From: Mesorhizobium australicum WSM2073
GTDB taxonomy: Bacteria > Pseudomonadota > Alphaproteobacteria > Rhizobiales > Rhizobiaceae
Direction of reading: 5' to 3'
NCBI RefSeq assembly: GCF_000230995.2
Contig: NC_019973.1
Span: forward strand, 5,470,001 to 5,534,000
DNA length: 64,000 bases
The notes beneath the pieces were generated by a model, which was not told where the DNA came from, made no database searches, and saw nothing but the letters and a program-made list of their open reading frames with translations. Below are positions 15,290 through 24,567 of the stretch, in pieces. A program made the position numbers and the translations under genes. The number at the start of each line of letters is the position of its first letter. Position 1 is the stretch's first letter.

Positions 15290-16732
15290 TTATCGCTGGA
15301 AAGGTCCCCTGAGATTGAGGTTCTCGGCCAGAAGGCAGAAGCGGTCGATCAACCGGACAAGGTCCTCGCCCTGCTCGGCGACAACGGCGCCTCGCTCGGC
15401 AGGCGAGTTATCGGAGAGAGCCTTCCACAACCGGCCTTGCCGATCGCAGAGATCCGCCAGCTCGGAACATTCGCTAGCGGTCAGTTTCAAGAGCTGGCCG
15501 GAGGTCACCAATCCAATGCCTGGAGGCGTGGTTGCTCCAAGGGAAAGATAGGCCGGCGGCACGCTGCCTTTTGCGTTCGTCACCGACTTTCGGCAGATGA
15601 CATCGAAGATCTGGTCGACGGCCTGCTTGGCGCCGGCGACGCGCGAGGGATGATCCGTATCGGCTGCCGCATGCGGCAGAAGCTCGAGTTTTCCGCTGTG
15701 CTTCTCGACGAGGCCCAGATAGGGCAGCATCGGTCCGGAAAGGCGACCGGTCGCGGCATCCTTGAACAGGTCGGCATCGATCGCGGCATGACGCACCCTG
15801 CCCGAGGACAAGGCTTCGCCGAGGGCCGCAACGTCGACAAGCTCGCCGCGATCGTAGTTGACCAGCACCGCGCCTTTGTTCAGGCGCGACAGGACATCCG
15901 CGCCGATGAGCCCGGCATTGGCGTAGCGGCCGGTCTGCGCATCCTGCTTGCCCAGGCCGACATGAACACTCAAGACATCGGCACCATCAGCCGCATCGAG
16001 GAGATCCGCCGCATAGACAAAGCCTTCGGCCTCTATCCAGTCCCGATGCCGGGGCCGTGCGTGGATCACCACGCGCATGCCGAAGGCCTGGGCAAGTTTG
16101 GCCACCTCCCTGCCGATATTGCCGTAGCCGACGATCGCGATCGTCTTGCCTTCGAGCTTTTCGGTCGGGAAATCGCGCAGCTCCCTGCCGGTGTCGAAGG
16201 CGCCGCGCGCCACCCGGTTGTGAAGCAAGTCCACCGGGAGATCCGGCAGCACTTTCAGGATCGCCTTCATCACCATCTGCGCCGTGGCGCGGCTGTTGAT
16301 GCCGGGCGTATTCATCAGCACGGCCGTACCGCCTTCGCCGCTGCCGCCGCCCCAGGAGTGCGAACCCATATTGCCGGTGCCGGCGCCGATGCGGACGCCG
16401 GCGAGCGGAAAGACGGTTTCGGCGGGCAGGAAGGTCGCGGCGGCAATGACGGCATCATAGCGTCCATCGCCGGCGACTTCGATCAGCTCTTCGCGGGTGC
16501 TGAGGTCCGGCTGATAGAAGAAATGCACGCGGCCAGATTCGAGAGCGGCCTTGTCGCCAAGCGCAGCCGCATGAAAGCGGCCGCCCTTGGCTTCGATATG
16601 CGCACGCACCTCCGACGGGTCGGGCTTTCCGTCGGCGTCGAAGCGCAGGCCGATCAGATCGCAGACCAGCACGGTGTAGGCGCGTTGCGGATCGACCGGT
16701 TCAACGGCGCGGGTGTCGGCATTTGCGATCAC
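15290..16732 (-). CDS. D-isomer-specific 2-hydroxyacid dehydrogenase family protein with C-terminal extension
   Basis: This 480-residue NAD(P)-dependent dehydrogenase is of the D-2-hydroxyacid/formate dehydrogenase superfamily. The Rossmann glycine motif is AIVGYGNIGREVAKLAQAFG (about 208-227), followed by VLVNYDRGELVD with the substrate-binding arginine and LLPHAAADTDH with the catalytic histidine. It is about 130 residues longer than typical members, the extra part following the catalytic domain. A glycine/serine-rich stretch GSHSWGGGSGEGG precedes the cofactor domain. Substrate unknown. It is convergent with the lyase (8-bp gap) and divergent from the ABC exporter, so shared function is only suggested. 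Confidence 0.82.
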   Translation of the reverse strand: MIANADTRAVEPVDPQRAYTVLVCDLIGLRFDADGKPDPSEVRAHIEAKGGRFHAAALGDKAALESGRVHFFYQPDLSTREELIEVAGDGRYDAVIAAATFLPAETVFPLAGVRIGAGTGNMGSHSWGGGSGEGGTAVLMNTPGINSRATAQMVMKAILKVLPDLPVDLLHNRVARGAFDTGRELRDFPTEKLEGKTIAIVGYGNIGREVAKLAQAFGMRVVIHARPRHRDWIEAEGFVYAADLLDAADGADVLSVHVGLGKQDAQTGRYANAGLIGADVLSRLNKGAVLVNYDRGELVDVAALGEALSSGRVRHAAIDADLFKDAATGRLSGPMLPYLGLVEKHSGKLELLPHAAADTDHPSRVAGAKQAVDQIFDVICRKSVTNAKGSVPPAYLSLGATTPPGIGLVTSGQLLKLTASECSELADLCDRQGRLWKALSDNSPAERGAVVAEQGEDLVRLIDRFCLLAENLNLRGPFQR

Positions 16733-16995
16733 GTCGATTTCCCTCGTGCAAGAGCGGAGTCCTGCTGGTCCAGCAGGCTTTGAATAATCAGAACCTATCC
16801 GCCGGGAACGGCGCGAGATCGATCACCGGCGGCAGACCAGCGGCGAGTTGCGACACGATCTTGCCGGTTTCAGGTACAGTGCGATGCCGCCATTGGCCCC
16901 TTGAACGGGCAGGTCGGACGCGCGTAAAATCGCGCTATCTGATTGAGTCTGCTACATTCGTTCGGGCTAATGCTCGGATCGGTCTGGGTATTTCC

Positions 16996-18849
16996 TTGCA
17001 CACGGATGCGACCAGCGCGGCCAAGCGCGGCAAATCATTTGCCCATGTGGCGGAGGCCTCCTGGGGCAAGGGCCTCAGCACCTTGCTGCGCATCGTGCGC
17101 ATGACGCTGCGCCATCCCTGGCAGGTTGCAATCACCCTCATCTCGACATTTATCGCGGCGACGCTGCAGCTTTTCATTCCGCGTCTCCTGGGGCGCGCCA
17201 TAGACCAGGCGCAAGGGGTGATGGCGGCGGGGGCCGGCACCGCGGCCGAGCAGGCGCTGTGGAATACGGCGCTGACGCTGTTGGTCGTCAGCATCCTGCG
17301 AGGCCTCTTCACCATGGCGCAGAATTACTATGGCGAGGCCGTCGGCCACCGGACAGGCTATGAGCTGCGGCTCGCCTTCTACGAGAAGATCCAGCGGCTG
17401 AGCTTTTCCTTCCACGACAAGGTCCATACCGGCGATCTCATCACCCTCGGGCTGCTCGACCTCGACGGCGTGCGCATGTTCTTTTCGACCGGTATCCTAC
17501 GCGTGGTGCTGCTTGGCGTGCTGATCGGTGTCGGCGCCTATCTGTTGATCAGCACCGATCTCGTGCTCGGGTTGTTGAGCCTCAGCTTCGTGCCATTTGT
17601 TGCCTGGCGCTCGTCAGTGACGCAGCTCCGACTGCGCAGCACCTGGCTGACGCTGCAGGAGCGACTGTCGGTGCTGAGCCGGGTGATGGACGAGAATCTC
17701 GGCGGCATCCGTGTCGTGCGCGCCTTCGCGGCTCAACGGCATGAGCTGGCAAAATTCGACCGTGCCAAACGGGACGCACTGGACCTCGCCAATGAGCGTG
17801 TCGACATCCGCGTCTCGAACACCAGCGCCATGAATTTTTCCTTCCTTGCCGCCATGGGCCTGGTGCTGTGGTTCGGCGGCCAGAAGGTGATCGCGGGTCA
17901 GATCAGCGTCGGCACGCTGGCCCAGTTCCTCACCTTCATGACCATATTGCAGATGCCGGTGCGCCAGCTCGGCCTGATGGTCAACTCCTTCGCGCGCGCC
18001 TCGACCTGCGGCACGCGGCTGTTCGAACTGCTCGACGCTGAGCTCGACATCGAGGACGCGCCCGACGCCAGGGAGCTCGTCATCGCCGAGGGCGTGCTGC
18101 GCTTCGACAATGTCGGTTTTCGCTATCAGGGCGCGGGCGAGCGTCCGACGCTTTCCGGCGTTTCCTTCGAAGCAAGGCCCGGCGAGACCGTCGGCATCGT
18201 CGGGCCGCCAGGCAGCGGCAAGTCGACCATCGCGCACCTGATCCCGCGCTTCTACGACGTGACCTCGGGCGCGATCACCATCGACGGACAGGACATCCGC
18301 AAGGTCACGCTGCAATCGCTGCGCAAGGCGGTCGGCGTCGTGCAGCAGGATGCGTTCCTGTTCACGACCTCGATCGAAAACAACATCGCCTACGGCAATC
18401 CCTGGGCGCGCGAGACCCGCATCGGCCAGGCCGCCGAATATGCCCAGCTGCACAATTACATCATCGGGCTTCCGGCCGGCTACACCACGGTCGTGGGGGA
18501 ACGCGGCGCCTCGCTTTCCGGCGGCCAGCGGCAGCGCCTGACCATCGCGCGCAGCCTGATGTTAAGACCATCGGTGCTGGTCTTCGACGATTCCACGGCC
18601 GCGGTCGACGCCGGCACCGAGCAGCGGATCCGGGCGGCGATGAAGCGCTTCGCCAGGGATCGCGTGACGCTCATCATTTCGCATCGGCTGAGTTCGCTGA
18701 TGCATGCCGACCAGATCCTGTTCGTCGAGCGCGGCCGGATCGTGGAGCGCGGCACGCATGAGGAATTGCTGGCGCTCGGCGGACGCTACCGCGCGCTTTA
18801 CGACCTGCAGTTGCGGCCGGACGACGATCGGCTCGAGGGAGCCGCCTGA
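16996..18849 (+). CDS. ABC exporter half-transporter, degenerate-site subunit (TM287-like)
   Basis: This type I exporter half (about 617 residues) has a six-helix membrane domain (about residues 30-320) followed by an ATPase domain with Walker A GPPGSGKST and signature LSGGQ. At 18589-18591 the codon after the Walker B aspartate encodes Asp where Glu is catalytic (VFDDSTA). This is the pattern of the non-hydrolysing subunit of heterodimeric exporters. The start is uncertain: no good ribosome-binding site is seen, the frame is open to 16723, and TTG 16996 was taken because it gives the family length; GTG 17047 is an alternative. The stop shares one base with the next ATG, so the partner is translationally coupled. 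Confidence 0.85.
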   Translation: MHTDATSAAKRGKSFAHVAEASWGKGLSTLLRIVRMTLRHPWQVAITLISTFIAATLQLFIPRLLGRAIDQAQGVMAAGAGTAAEQALWNTALTLLVVSILRGLFTMAQNYYGEAVGHRTGYELRLAFYEKIQRLSFSFHDKVHTGDLITLGLLDLDGVRMFFSTGILRVVLLGVLIGVGAYLLISTDLVLGLLSLSFVPFVAWRSSVTQLRLRSTWLTLQERLSVLSRVMDENLGGIRVVRAFAAQRHELAKFDRAKRDALDLANERVDIRVSNTSAMNFSFLAAMGLVLWFGGQKVIAGQISVGTLAQFLTFMTILQMPVRQLGLMVNSFARASTCGTRLFELLDAELDIEDAPDARELVIAEGVLRFDNVGFRYQGAGERPTLSGVSFEARPGETVGIVGPPGSGKSTIAHLIPRFYDVTSGAITIDGQDIRKVTLQSLRKAVGVVQQDAFLFTTSIENNIAYGNPWARETRIGQAAEYAQLHNYIIGLPAGYTTVVGERGASLSGGQRQRLTIARSLMLRPSVLVFDDSTAAVDAGTEQRIRAAMKRFARDRVTLIISHRLSSLMHADQILFVERGRIVERGTHEELLALGGRYRALYDLQLRPDDDRLEGAA

Positions 18850-20738
18850 TGTCGACGCAGGACGACGAGAAGGAAGATACAAGCCGACGCCCGACCAAGG
18901 CCGTCGTCGGCTCGCACCGCGATGAGGAAGAGGTCTTCGGCAAGGCCTACGATCCACGAATCGTCAGGCGCATCTGGAGCTTCGTCAGACCATATCGGGG
19001 CCGGATCTTCATCTCGGTCGCGGCGGTGCTGGTGTTCACGCTGACACAGTTGGCGATCCCGCTGGTCATCCGCTACGCCATCGATCACGGCATGGCGCCA
19101 GGCAGGCTCGACCGTTCGGTGATGATCACCGCGATCGCCGCTTTTGCCGTGATCATCCTCATCAACTACGCCGCCAGCCATGTCCAGGAGAGCGTCGTCG
19201 GCAAGGTGGCGGAGAACGTGCTGTCCGACCTGCGCCGCGCCATGTTCAGCCACCTGCAGCGTGTCTCTCTGGGCTTCATGGACAAGACCGAGGTCGGCCG
19301 GCTGATGTCGCGCCTGCAGGGCGACGTCAATTCGATGCAGGAATTCCTCGAGACGTCCGTGATGTCGGTTGGCGACATCGTGCTTCTGTTCGGCATCGTC
19401 ACCGTCCTGCTGTGGTTGGACTTCCGGCTCGGGCTGCTGACGCTGTCGACCATGCCGGCGCTGTTCATCGTGCGCCTGTTCTGGCTGCCGCGCGCCAAGG
19501 TCGCCTTCATGGCCGCGCACGAGACCAACTCCATCGCCAACGGGGCGCTGGCCGAAGGCATCCATGGCGTGCGTACGGTGCAGAGCCTGGAACGCCAGCA
19601 CGTCAATTTCGATCTCTATGACGAGAAGGTGCTGGCCAATCTCAACGCCCATCTGCGGTCGGCGAGATATGCGCAGGTGATGGTGCCGATCGTCGACACA
19701 CTGACGGGCATCGCCATGGCGACCGTGATCGTCGTCGGCGGGTCGATGGTGCTGTCGCACAGTCTCGATATCGGCGTGATGGTGGCGTTCCTGTTCTACA
19801 TCCAGCGCTTCTTCGACCCGATCCGCTCGCTCACCATGCAATACAGCGTCATGCAGCGCGCCATGGCGTCAGGCCAGCGCATTTCCGAAGTGCTCGACGT
19901 GCCCGTGGATGTCAGCGACAAGGAAAATGCGGTGGCGCTGTCGCGCGACATGGACGGTTCGGTCGAGTTCCGGAATGTCACCTTCGGCTACCGGCCTAAC
20001 CAGCCGGTGCTGAAGAACATCTCCTTCCGCGTCTGTCCGGGCGAGACGGTCGCGCTTGTTGGGCCGACCGGATCAGGCAAGTCGAGTTCGATGGCGCTGG
20101 TGCACCGCTTCTACGATGTCTGGTCGGGTGAGGTCCTGGTCGGCGGCCATGACGTGCGCGACCTGACGCAAGATTCGCTCGGCGATCAGGTAGCCATGGT
20201 GCTGCAGGAGCCGTTCCTGTTCTCCGGCACGGTGCTGGAGAACATCCGCTATCACAAGACCGGCGCCAGCCGCGAAGAGGTGGTCCGCGCCGCACAAGCC
20301 GTCGGCGCGCACGACTTCATCGAGCAACTGCCTGACGGCTACGACACCGAACTCGAGCAGCGCGGCGGCAATCTCTCGCTCGGTCAGCGCCAGTTGATCA
20401 GCTTCGCGCGGGCGCTGGTGGCCGACGCCAAGATCCTGGTGCTCGACGAAGCCACCGCCAGCATCGATTCCTACACCGAGATGCTGATCCAAAAGGCATT
20501 GGTCAAGCTGCTCGAAGGGCGCACCGGGTTGGTCATCGCGCACCGGCTGGCGACCATAAGGGGCGCCGACCGCATCATCGTACTGCAGAATGGCGAGATC
20601 GTCGAAAGCGGCAACCATGAACAGTTGATGAAGAGAAAAGGTCTTTACGCCCGCCTCTACAACATGAACTACGCTTCCTTCGACGACATTTCCGAGGAAG
20701 ACATGGGAATGGACGCTTCGGTCGGCAAAGCGACGTGA
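18849..20738 (+). CDS. ABC exporter half-transporter, catalytic-site subunit (TM288-like)
   Basis: This 629-residue exporter half has a roughly 70-residue hydrophilic N-terminus, six membrane helices and an ATPase domain with Walker A GPTGSGKSS. Walker B is canonical (VLDEATASID) but the signature is LSLGQ instead of LSGGQ (20374-20388). The changes complement those in its partner: the partner's weak Walker B pairs with this weak signature in one ATP site, leaving the other site fully functional. Substrate unknown; relatives export drugs, lipids or peptides. It overlaps the upstream gene by 1 bp. Confidence 0.9.
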   Translation: MSTQDDEKEDTSRRPTKAVVGSHRDEEEVFGKAYDPRIVRRIWSFVRPYRGRIFISVAAVLVFTLTQLAIPLVIRYAIDHGMAPGRLDRSVMITAIAAFAVIILINYAASHVQESVVGKVAENVLSDLRRAMFSHLQRVSLGFMDKTEVGRLMSRLQGDVNSMQEFLETSVMSVGDIVLLFGIVTVLLWLDFRLGLLTLSTMPALFIVRLFWLPRAKVAFMAAHETNSIANGALAEGIHGVRTVQSLERQHVNFDLYDEKVLANLNAHLRSARYAQVMVPIVDTLTGIAMATVIVVGGSMVLSHSLDIGVMVAFLFYIQRFFDPIRSLTMQYSVMQRAMASGQRISEVLDVPVDVSDKENAVALSRDMDGSVEFRNVTFGYRPNQPVLKNISFRVCPGETVALVGPTGSGKSSSMALVHRFYDVWSGEVLVGGHDVRDLTQDSLGDQVAMVLQEPFLFSGTVLENIRYHKTGASREEVVRAAQAVGAHDFIEQLPDGYDTELEQRGGNLSLGQRQLISFARALVADAKILVLDEATASIDSYTEMLIQKALVKLLEGRTGLVIAHRLATIRGADRIIVLQNGEIVESGNHEQLMKRKGLYARLYNMNYASFDDISEEDMGMDASVGKAT

Positions 20739-20791
20739 GCCGGTGCCGGCAGGGTGCGAGCCGACGGATTGCCTGATGCCTCCGACACGAC

Positions 20792-22237
20792 CTATTTGCG
20801 AGATCCCTTGATGTGGCCGCTAACTTGAACGCCGTCTTCGGCGCGCAGGTACAGGAAGCCCGGAATCGAGAGCAGCGGGATGATCGCGGTCAGCAGGAAC
20901 ACCTGATGAAAGCGTTCCGGCGTCAGGACATGGCTTTCGCCCGCAATCAGGCCCAGCAGCATGGCGGCGATCGAGACGCCAAGCGACACGCTGAGCTGCT
21001 GCAGCACACCGCCAAGGCTAGTGGCGCGGCTGAGTTTGTCGGCCGGAAGATCGGCGTAGGACAGGGTGTTGGATGTCATGAACTGCGCCGAGCGGACGAT
21101 GCCGAACAGAAAGACATAGAAACCGATCAGCCAATGCGGCGTATCGGGACCCATCAGGGCGAAGCCCGCCACGGTGGCGGAGCCGACGAGCGCGCTGCCG
21201 ACCAGCACCACACCGAAGCCAAAGCGCCGCAGCAGCGGCGACAGCAGCGGCCGCATGAGCAGCGCCCCAAAGCTGCCGACGAATGTCAGCGAGCCTGATG
21301 TGACCGGGCTCATGCCGAAGCCGACCTGCAGCATCAGCGGCACCAGGAAAGGCACGCCGTTGAGACCGACGCGGCACAGGCCGCCCGCCAGCGTGCCGAC
21401 CCAGAACGAGCGGAACCGAAACAGCGTCAGGTCGACAGCCGGCGCCACGACGCGGCGTGCATAGCGCCCGAAGGCAAGCAGCAGCAACGCGGCCGCGGCC
21501 AACACCAGCACCGTCGCGGACCCGGGAATGACCGGCCGGCCGATATTCTCCAGCCCGAACTGCAGTAGTGCCACGCCAAACCCCACCATCAGGAAGCCCG
21601 GGACATCGAAACGCTGCACCGCCTCGCCATGGAAGTCGTCGACGAAGCGCAGCGCGGCAACGATACCAAGGCAGCCGAACGGCACGTTGACATAGAATAT
21701 CCAGCGCCACGACGCGTAGGTGGTCAGCAGGCCGCCGAGCAGCGGCCCGATGACCGGCCCCATGATGGCCGGCAGGGTCATATAGGTCATGGCGGTGATC
21801 AGGCCGCTGCGCGGAAAGCTGCGCAGCAGGATCAGCCGGCCGACCGGCGTCATCATGGCGCCGCCCAGCCCCTGCAGGGCACGCATCGCCAGCAGCATGC
21901 CGAAACTGTCGGCCATGCCGCACAGCGCCGAGCCAAGGGTGAAGGTGAAAAGCGCCAGCGCGAACACCCTGCGCGCGCCGAACCTGTCGGCAAACCAACC
22001 GCTGACCGGGATGAACACGGCGAGCGTCAAGATGTAGGTGGTGATCGCAAGGTTCAGACGGACCGGCGTCGTGTCGAGACTTTGCGCTATTGCCGGGATC
22101 GCGGTGGTGATGATGGTGGAATCGAGCTGCTCCATCAAAAACGCGATGGCGACGATGATCGGAATGATCAGCCGCAGCCTCGGGTCGCGCTCGGTGGCAA
22201 ATTGAGGCTGTTCCAATGCTCTGGTCAATTCCGTCAT
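20792..22237 (-). CDS. MFS multidrug exporter, DHA2 (EmrB/QacA) family
   Basis: This protein of about 481 residues probably has 14 membrane segments. Hallmarks are LMEQLDSTIITTAIPAIAQSL in helix 1, the loop 2-3 motif GWFADRFGARRVF and helix 5 motif C around PAIMGPVIGPLLGGLL. It should be a proton-driven exporter at the inner membrane. The frame is open to 22339, but MTELTRALEQ at 22237 matches the usual short N-terminus. It converges with the ABC exporter genes and has no adjacent HlyD partner, unlike the EmrAB pair at 46-49 kb. Confidence 0.88.
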   Translation of the reverse strand: MTELTRALEQPQFATERDPRLRLIIPIIVAIAFLMEQLDSTIITTAIPAIAQSLDTTPVRLNLAITTYILTLAVFIPVSGWFADRFGARRVFALALFTFTLGSALCGMADSFGMLLAMRALQGLGGAMMTPVGRLILLRSFPRSGLITAMTYMTLPAIMGPVIGPLLGGLLTTYASWRWIFYVNVPFGCLGIVAALRFVDDFHGEAVQRFDVPGFLMVGFGVALLQFGLENIGRPVIPGSATVLVLAAAALLLLAFGRYARRVVAPAVDLTLFRFRSFWVGTLAGGLCRVGLNGVPFLVPLMLQVGFGMSPVTSGSLTFVGSFGALLMRPLLSPLLRRFGFGVVLVGSALVGSATVAGFALMGPDTPHWLIGFYVFLFGIVRSAQFMTSNTLSYADLPADKLSRATSLGGVLQQLSVSLGVSIAAMLLGLIAGESHVLTPERFHQVFLLTAIIPLLSIPGFLYLRAEDGVQVSGHIKGSRK

Positions 22238-22454
22238 GCAGATGGCTTCTATCGGCCAAAGTGGCTTGTCCCGGTTCAAAGGCAAGATTGCCTTGCCGGC
22301 CAGCCGGGCCTGATCGCAGGCCCTCTTGTGATCCGGCAAATCGGTGAGCGGTAGTCATTTCCGCTTCGCTGGAAGTCAACAAATCTTGACCGGCACCGCG
22401 AGTGCCGCGGACAAACACTGCCCATTTCAGCGGGCGCCGTCCCGATTTCGTGAA

Positions 22455-22480
22455 GGAACGTGTGCAGCGAGGCGGGCGTT
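22455..22480 (+). promoter_or_regulatory. EcfG-type promoter of the secreted protein gene
   Basis: GGAAC (22455-22459), 17 nt, CGTT (22477-22480): an exact match to the alphaproteobacterial general stress sigma factor consensus, 37 nt before the ATG at 22518. Confidence 0.7.
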
Positions 22481-22517
22481 CTTTCCCATATGTCTCGAAT
22501 GGCAAGGAGACATGCTG

Positions 22518-22847
22518 ATGAGAAAGCGAAGCGTATTCCTCGGCTCCCTCGTGGTGCTGTTGGCCGCGAGCGCCGTCCCGTTTGCCGCTGTGGCCGATGC
22601 CGCCGTCACCAGGCACCATTATGTCCGCGTCAACGCCGCCCATAATGACCACGCGCACGCCGCGAACCGCAGACGCGGCCACCGTGACGGTTGGGTCGGC
22701 AGGGGCTGGACCGGCGAGAATTCGGCCGACAATAACGACTGGATGGACAGCTACTACAATGGCTACGGCAGTTACCGGGGCCGTGCCGACGACTTCTGTG
22801 GAACCATCCAGTGGACGCTCGGCCTGTGCGGTCCCCACGGCCCCTAA
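22518..22847 (+). CDS. Small secreted His/Gly/Tyr-rich hypothetical protein
   Basis: This 109-residue protein has a cleavable signal peptide (MRKRSVFLGSLVVLLAAS followed by AVPFAAVADA) and a polar mature part rich in His, Asn, Arg and Gly, ending with a segment that holds two cysteines (DDFCGTIQWTLGLCGP). AAGGAG is 8 nt before ATG 22518 and only 2 nt before ATG 22512, so 22518 is preferred. An EcfG-type promoter precedes it, so it is probably made under stress. No function recognised; an exported envelope protein is likely. Confidence 0.8.
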   Translation: MRKRSVFLGSLVVLLAASAVPFAAVADAAVTRHHYVRVNAAHNDHAHAANRRRGHRDGWVGRGWTGENSADNNDWMDSYYNGYGSYRGRADDFCGTIQWTLGLCGPHGP

Positions 22848-22882
22848 CGCCTGACCGCCGGAGCCGACGAAGGTTGCTGGCA

Positions 22883-23665
22883 TCACGCCATTTCGGGACG
22901 TCTCGACGCCTCGCGGATGGCCTTGTGCACGCCGCGCTGCAAGTCCATGAAGGCCGGGGTCTCCATGACCTCTTCCCGGCGCGGGCGCTCGATGTCGACG
23001 TTGAAGGTCTGCATGATGCGTCCCGGGCCGATCCCCATGACGACGATGCGGTCCGATAGATAAACGGCCTCCTCCACGTCATGCGTGACGAACAGCACCG
23101 TGAGCCGGTGCTCCTCCCAGATCTGGGTCAGCAGTTCCTGCATCTGGTGTCGGGTCAAGGCATCGAGCGCGCCGAAGGGTTCGTCCATCAGCAGCATTTT
23201 GGGGCGATAGGAGAGAGCGCGCGCGATGGCGACGCGCTGCTTCATGCCGCCCGACAGTTCGGACGGGAAGCGATCGGCGCTTTGCGTGAGCTTGACGAGG
23301 TCGAGATGCTCGAGCGCGATCTCGCGGCAGGCGGCGCGATCATAGCCGGCGGCCTTGAGAGCAAACTCGATGTTCTGCCGCGCCGTCAGCCAGGGGAGCA
23401 GCGTATAGGACTGGAAGACAACACCACGGTCGAGGCCCGGCTGCAGGATCGGCGCGCCATCGATGCTGAGATCGCCGGCGTCGAAATCCTGCAGTCCCGC
23501 GACGATCGACAGCAGCGTGCTCTTGCCGCAGCCCGACGTGCCGACGAGGGAGACGAACTCGTTGTCGGCGAGGTCGAGATTGATGTCCCGCAGCACTTGC
23601 GTGCGCCGCTCACCGGTGCCGAAGCTCTTGTCGAGACCCGCGATGCGCAATTTGGGAACAGTCAC
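22883..23665 (-). CDS. ABC importer ATPase, nitrate/sulfonate/taurine family (SsuB/TauB type)
   Basis: This 260-residue ATPase has Walker A GTSGCGKST at 42-50, signature LSGGM at 137-141 and Walker B LLMDEPFGALDALTR near 158-172, typical of the taurine/nitrate/sulfonate group. It is the last gene of a binding protein-permease-ATPase operon, 10 bp after the permease. Given the DHPS enzymes immediately upstream on the same strand, an organosulfonate importer is the best guess. Taurine, other sulfonates or unrelated small acids remain possible. Confidence 0.88.
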   Translation of the reverse strand: MTVPKLRIAGLDKSFGTGERRTQVLRDINLDLADNEFVSLVGTSGCGKSTLLSIVAGLQDFDAGDLSIDGAPILQPGLDRGVVFQSYTLLPWLTARQNIEFALKAAGYDRAACREIALEHLDLVKLTQSADRFPSELSGGMKQRVAIARALSYRPKMLLMDEPFGALDALTRHQMQELLTQIWEEHRLTVLFVTHDVEEAVYLSDRIVVMGIGPGRIMQTFNVDIERPRREEVMETPAFMDLQRGVHKAIREASRRPEMA

Positions 23666-23675
23666 CGGCGGTTCC

Positions 23676-24551
23676 TCATTGCTGGTGGCCTTCCTGCCGA
23701 AACAGCACCTTCTCCAGGGCCTTCATGACCTGATCGGTGATGAGGCCAAGCACGCCCAAGAGCAGGATGTAGCCGATGATGGTGTTTGTCTGGAAATAGC
23801 GCTGCGACACGGTGATGCGATAGCCGAGGCCGGATGTCGCAGCGACGAGTTCGGCCAGCACCAGCCAGGTCCATGCCCAGCCAAGGCTGATGCGCAGCGT
23901 GTCCCAGATGCCCGGCAAGGCGCTGGGAACGACGATGCGCGTCAGGATCTTGCGGTCCGGCAGGCCGAGCGTGCGCCCAAGGCCGATGAAGTCGGCGGGA
24001 ACCCGTTTCACATTGTCCATGATCATCAGCACCTGCTGGAAGAAAGTGCCGATGAAGATGATCAGGAATTTCTGGGTATCGCCGGTGCCTGCCCACAGGA
24101 TGGAGAGCGGCACGAAGGCAACAACCGGCATGTAACGGATGAAATCGACCAGCGGCTCGATGGCCGCCTCCCAGGAACGGAAACTGCCGATCAGCACGCC
24201 GATCGGTATGGACAGTGCCGAGGCGAGGAGGAAGCCGATGGAAATGCGGTACATCGAAGCCCTGAGGTCGAGCCACAAGGTGCCGTCGGCGGCGAGCTTG
24301 GCGATCTGGGTCGCAACGCTGCCCGGCGACGGCAGGAAGATGGGTTTCACCCATCCCAGCCCGGTCGCTGCCCACCAGGCAAGGCCAAGGCCAACAAAGA
24401 CGGCCACCGCTATCGCGAGGAAACGCGACCGGGCGATGGGCACGCCGATCCCGGAGGATCGGCGTCGCCTTGCCTGTGTTGCGGCGGGCGCTCGTGCCGG
24501 GCGGGCCAAGCCGGTTTTCGCGGGAGGCTCCCCGGACATCCGCGTTACCAC
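23676..24551 (-). CDS. ABC importer permease, nitrate/sulfonate/taurine family (SsuC/TauC type)
   Basis: This 291-residue inner-membrane permease has a basic N-terminus, a first hydrophobic segment LAIAVAVFVGLGLAWWAATG and the binding-protein-dependent transport signature in SRSLG-like position FIGLGRTLGLPDRKILTRIVVPSALPG. The translation start is probably GTG 24551 (GTG-GTA-ACG-CGG-ATG); ATG 24539 is the alternative. It lies 16 bp downstream of the binding-protein stop and 10 bp upstream of the ATPase start. Confidence 0.87.
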   Translation of the reverse strand: MVTRMSGEPPAKTGLARPARAPAATQARRRRSSGIGVPIARSRFLAIAVAVFVGLGLAWWAATGLGWVKPIFLPSPGSVATQIAKLAADGTLWLDLRASMYRISIGFLLASALSIPIGVLIGSFRSWEAAIEPLVDFIRYMPVVAFVPLSILWAGTGDTQKFLIIFIGTFFQQVLMIMDNVKRVPADFIGLGRTLGLPDRKILTRIVVPSALPGIWDTLRISLGWAWTWLVLAELVAATSGLGYRITVSQRYFQTNTIIGYILLLGVLGLITDQVMKALEKVLFRQEGHQQ

Positions 24552-24567
24552 CGCGATCCGGATCTCG

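Noticed and set aside
14633..16783. A 716-residue plus-strand open frame opposite the dehydrogenase and across the lyase 3' end
   Set aside because: It is antisense to two genes with clear motifs and has a low-complexity, arginine- and glycine-rich translation; long shadow frames are expected at this GC content.
21018..22886. A 622-residue minus-strand frame across the MFS exporter
   Set aside because: It is in a shifted frame relative to the MFS gene, whose membrane and motif pattern is clear, and its composition is implausible.
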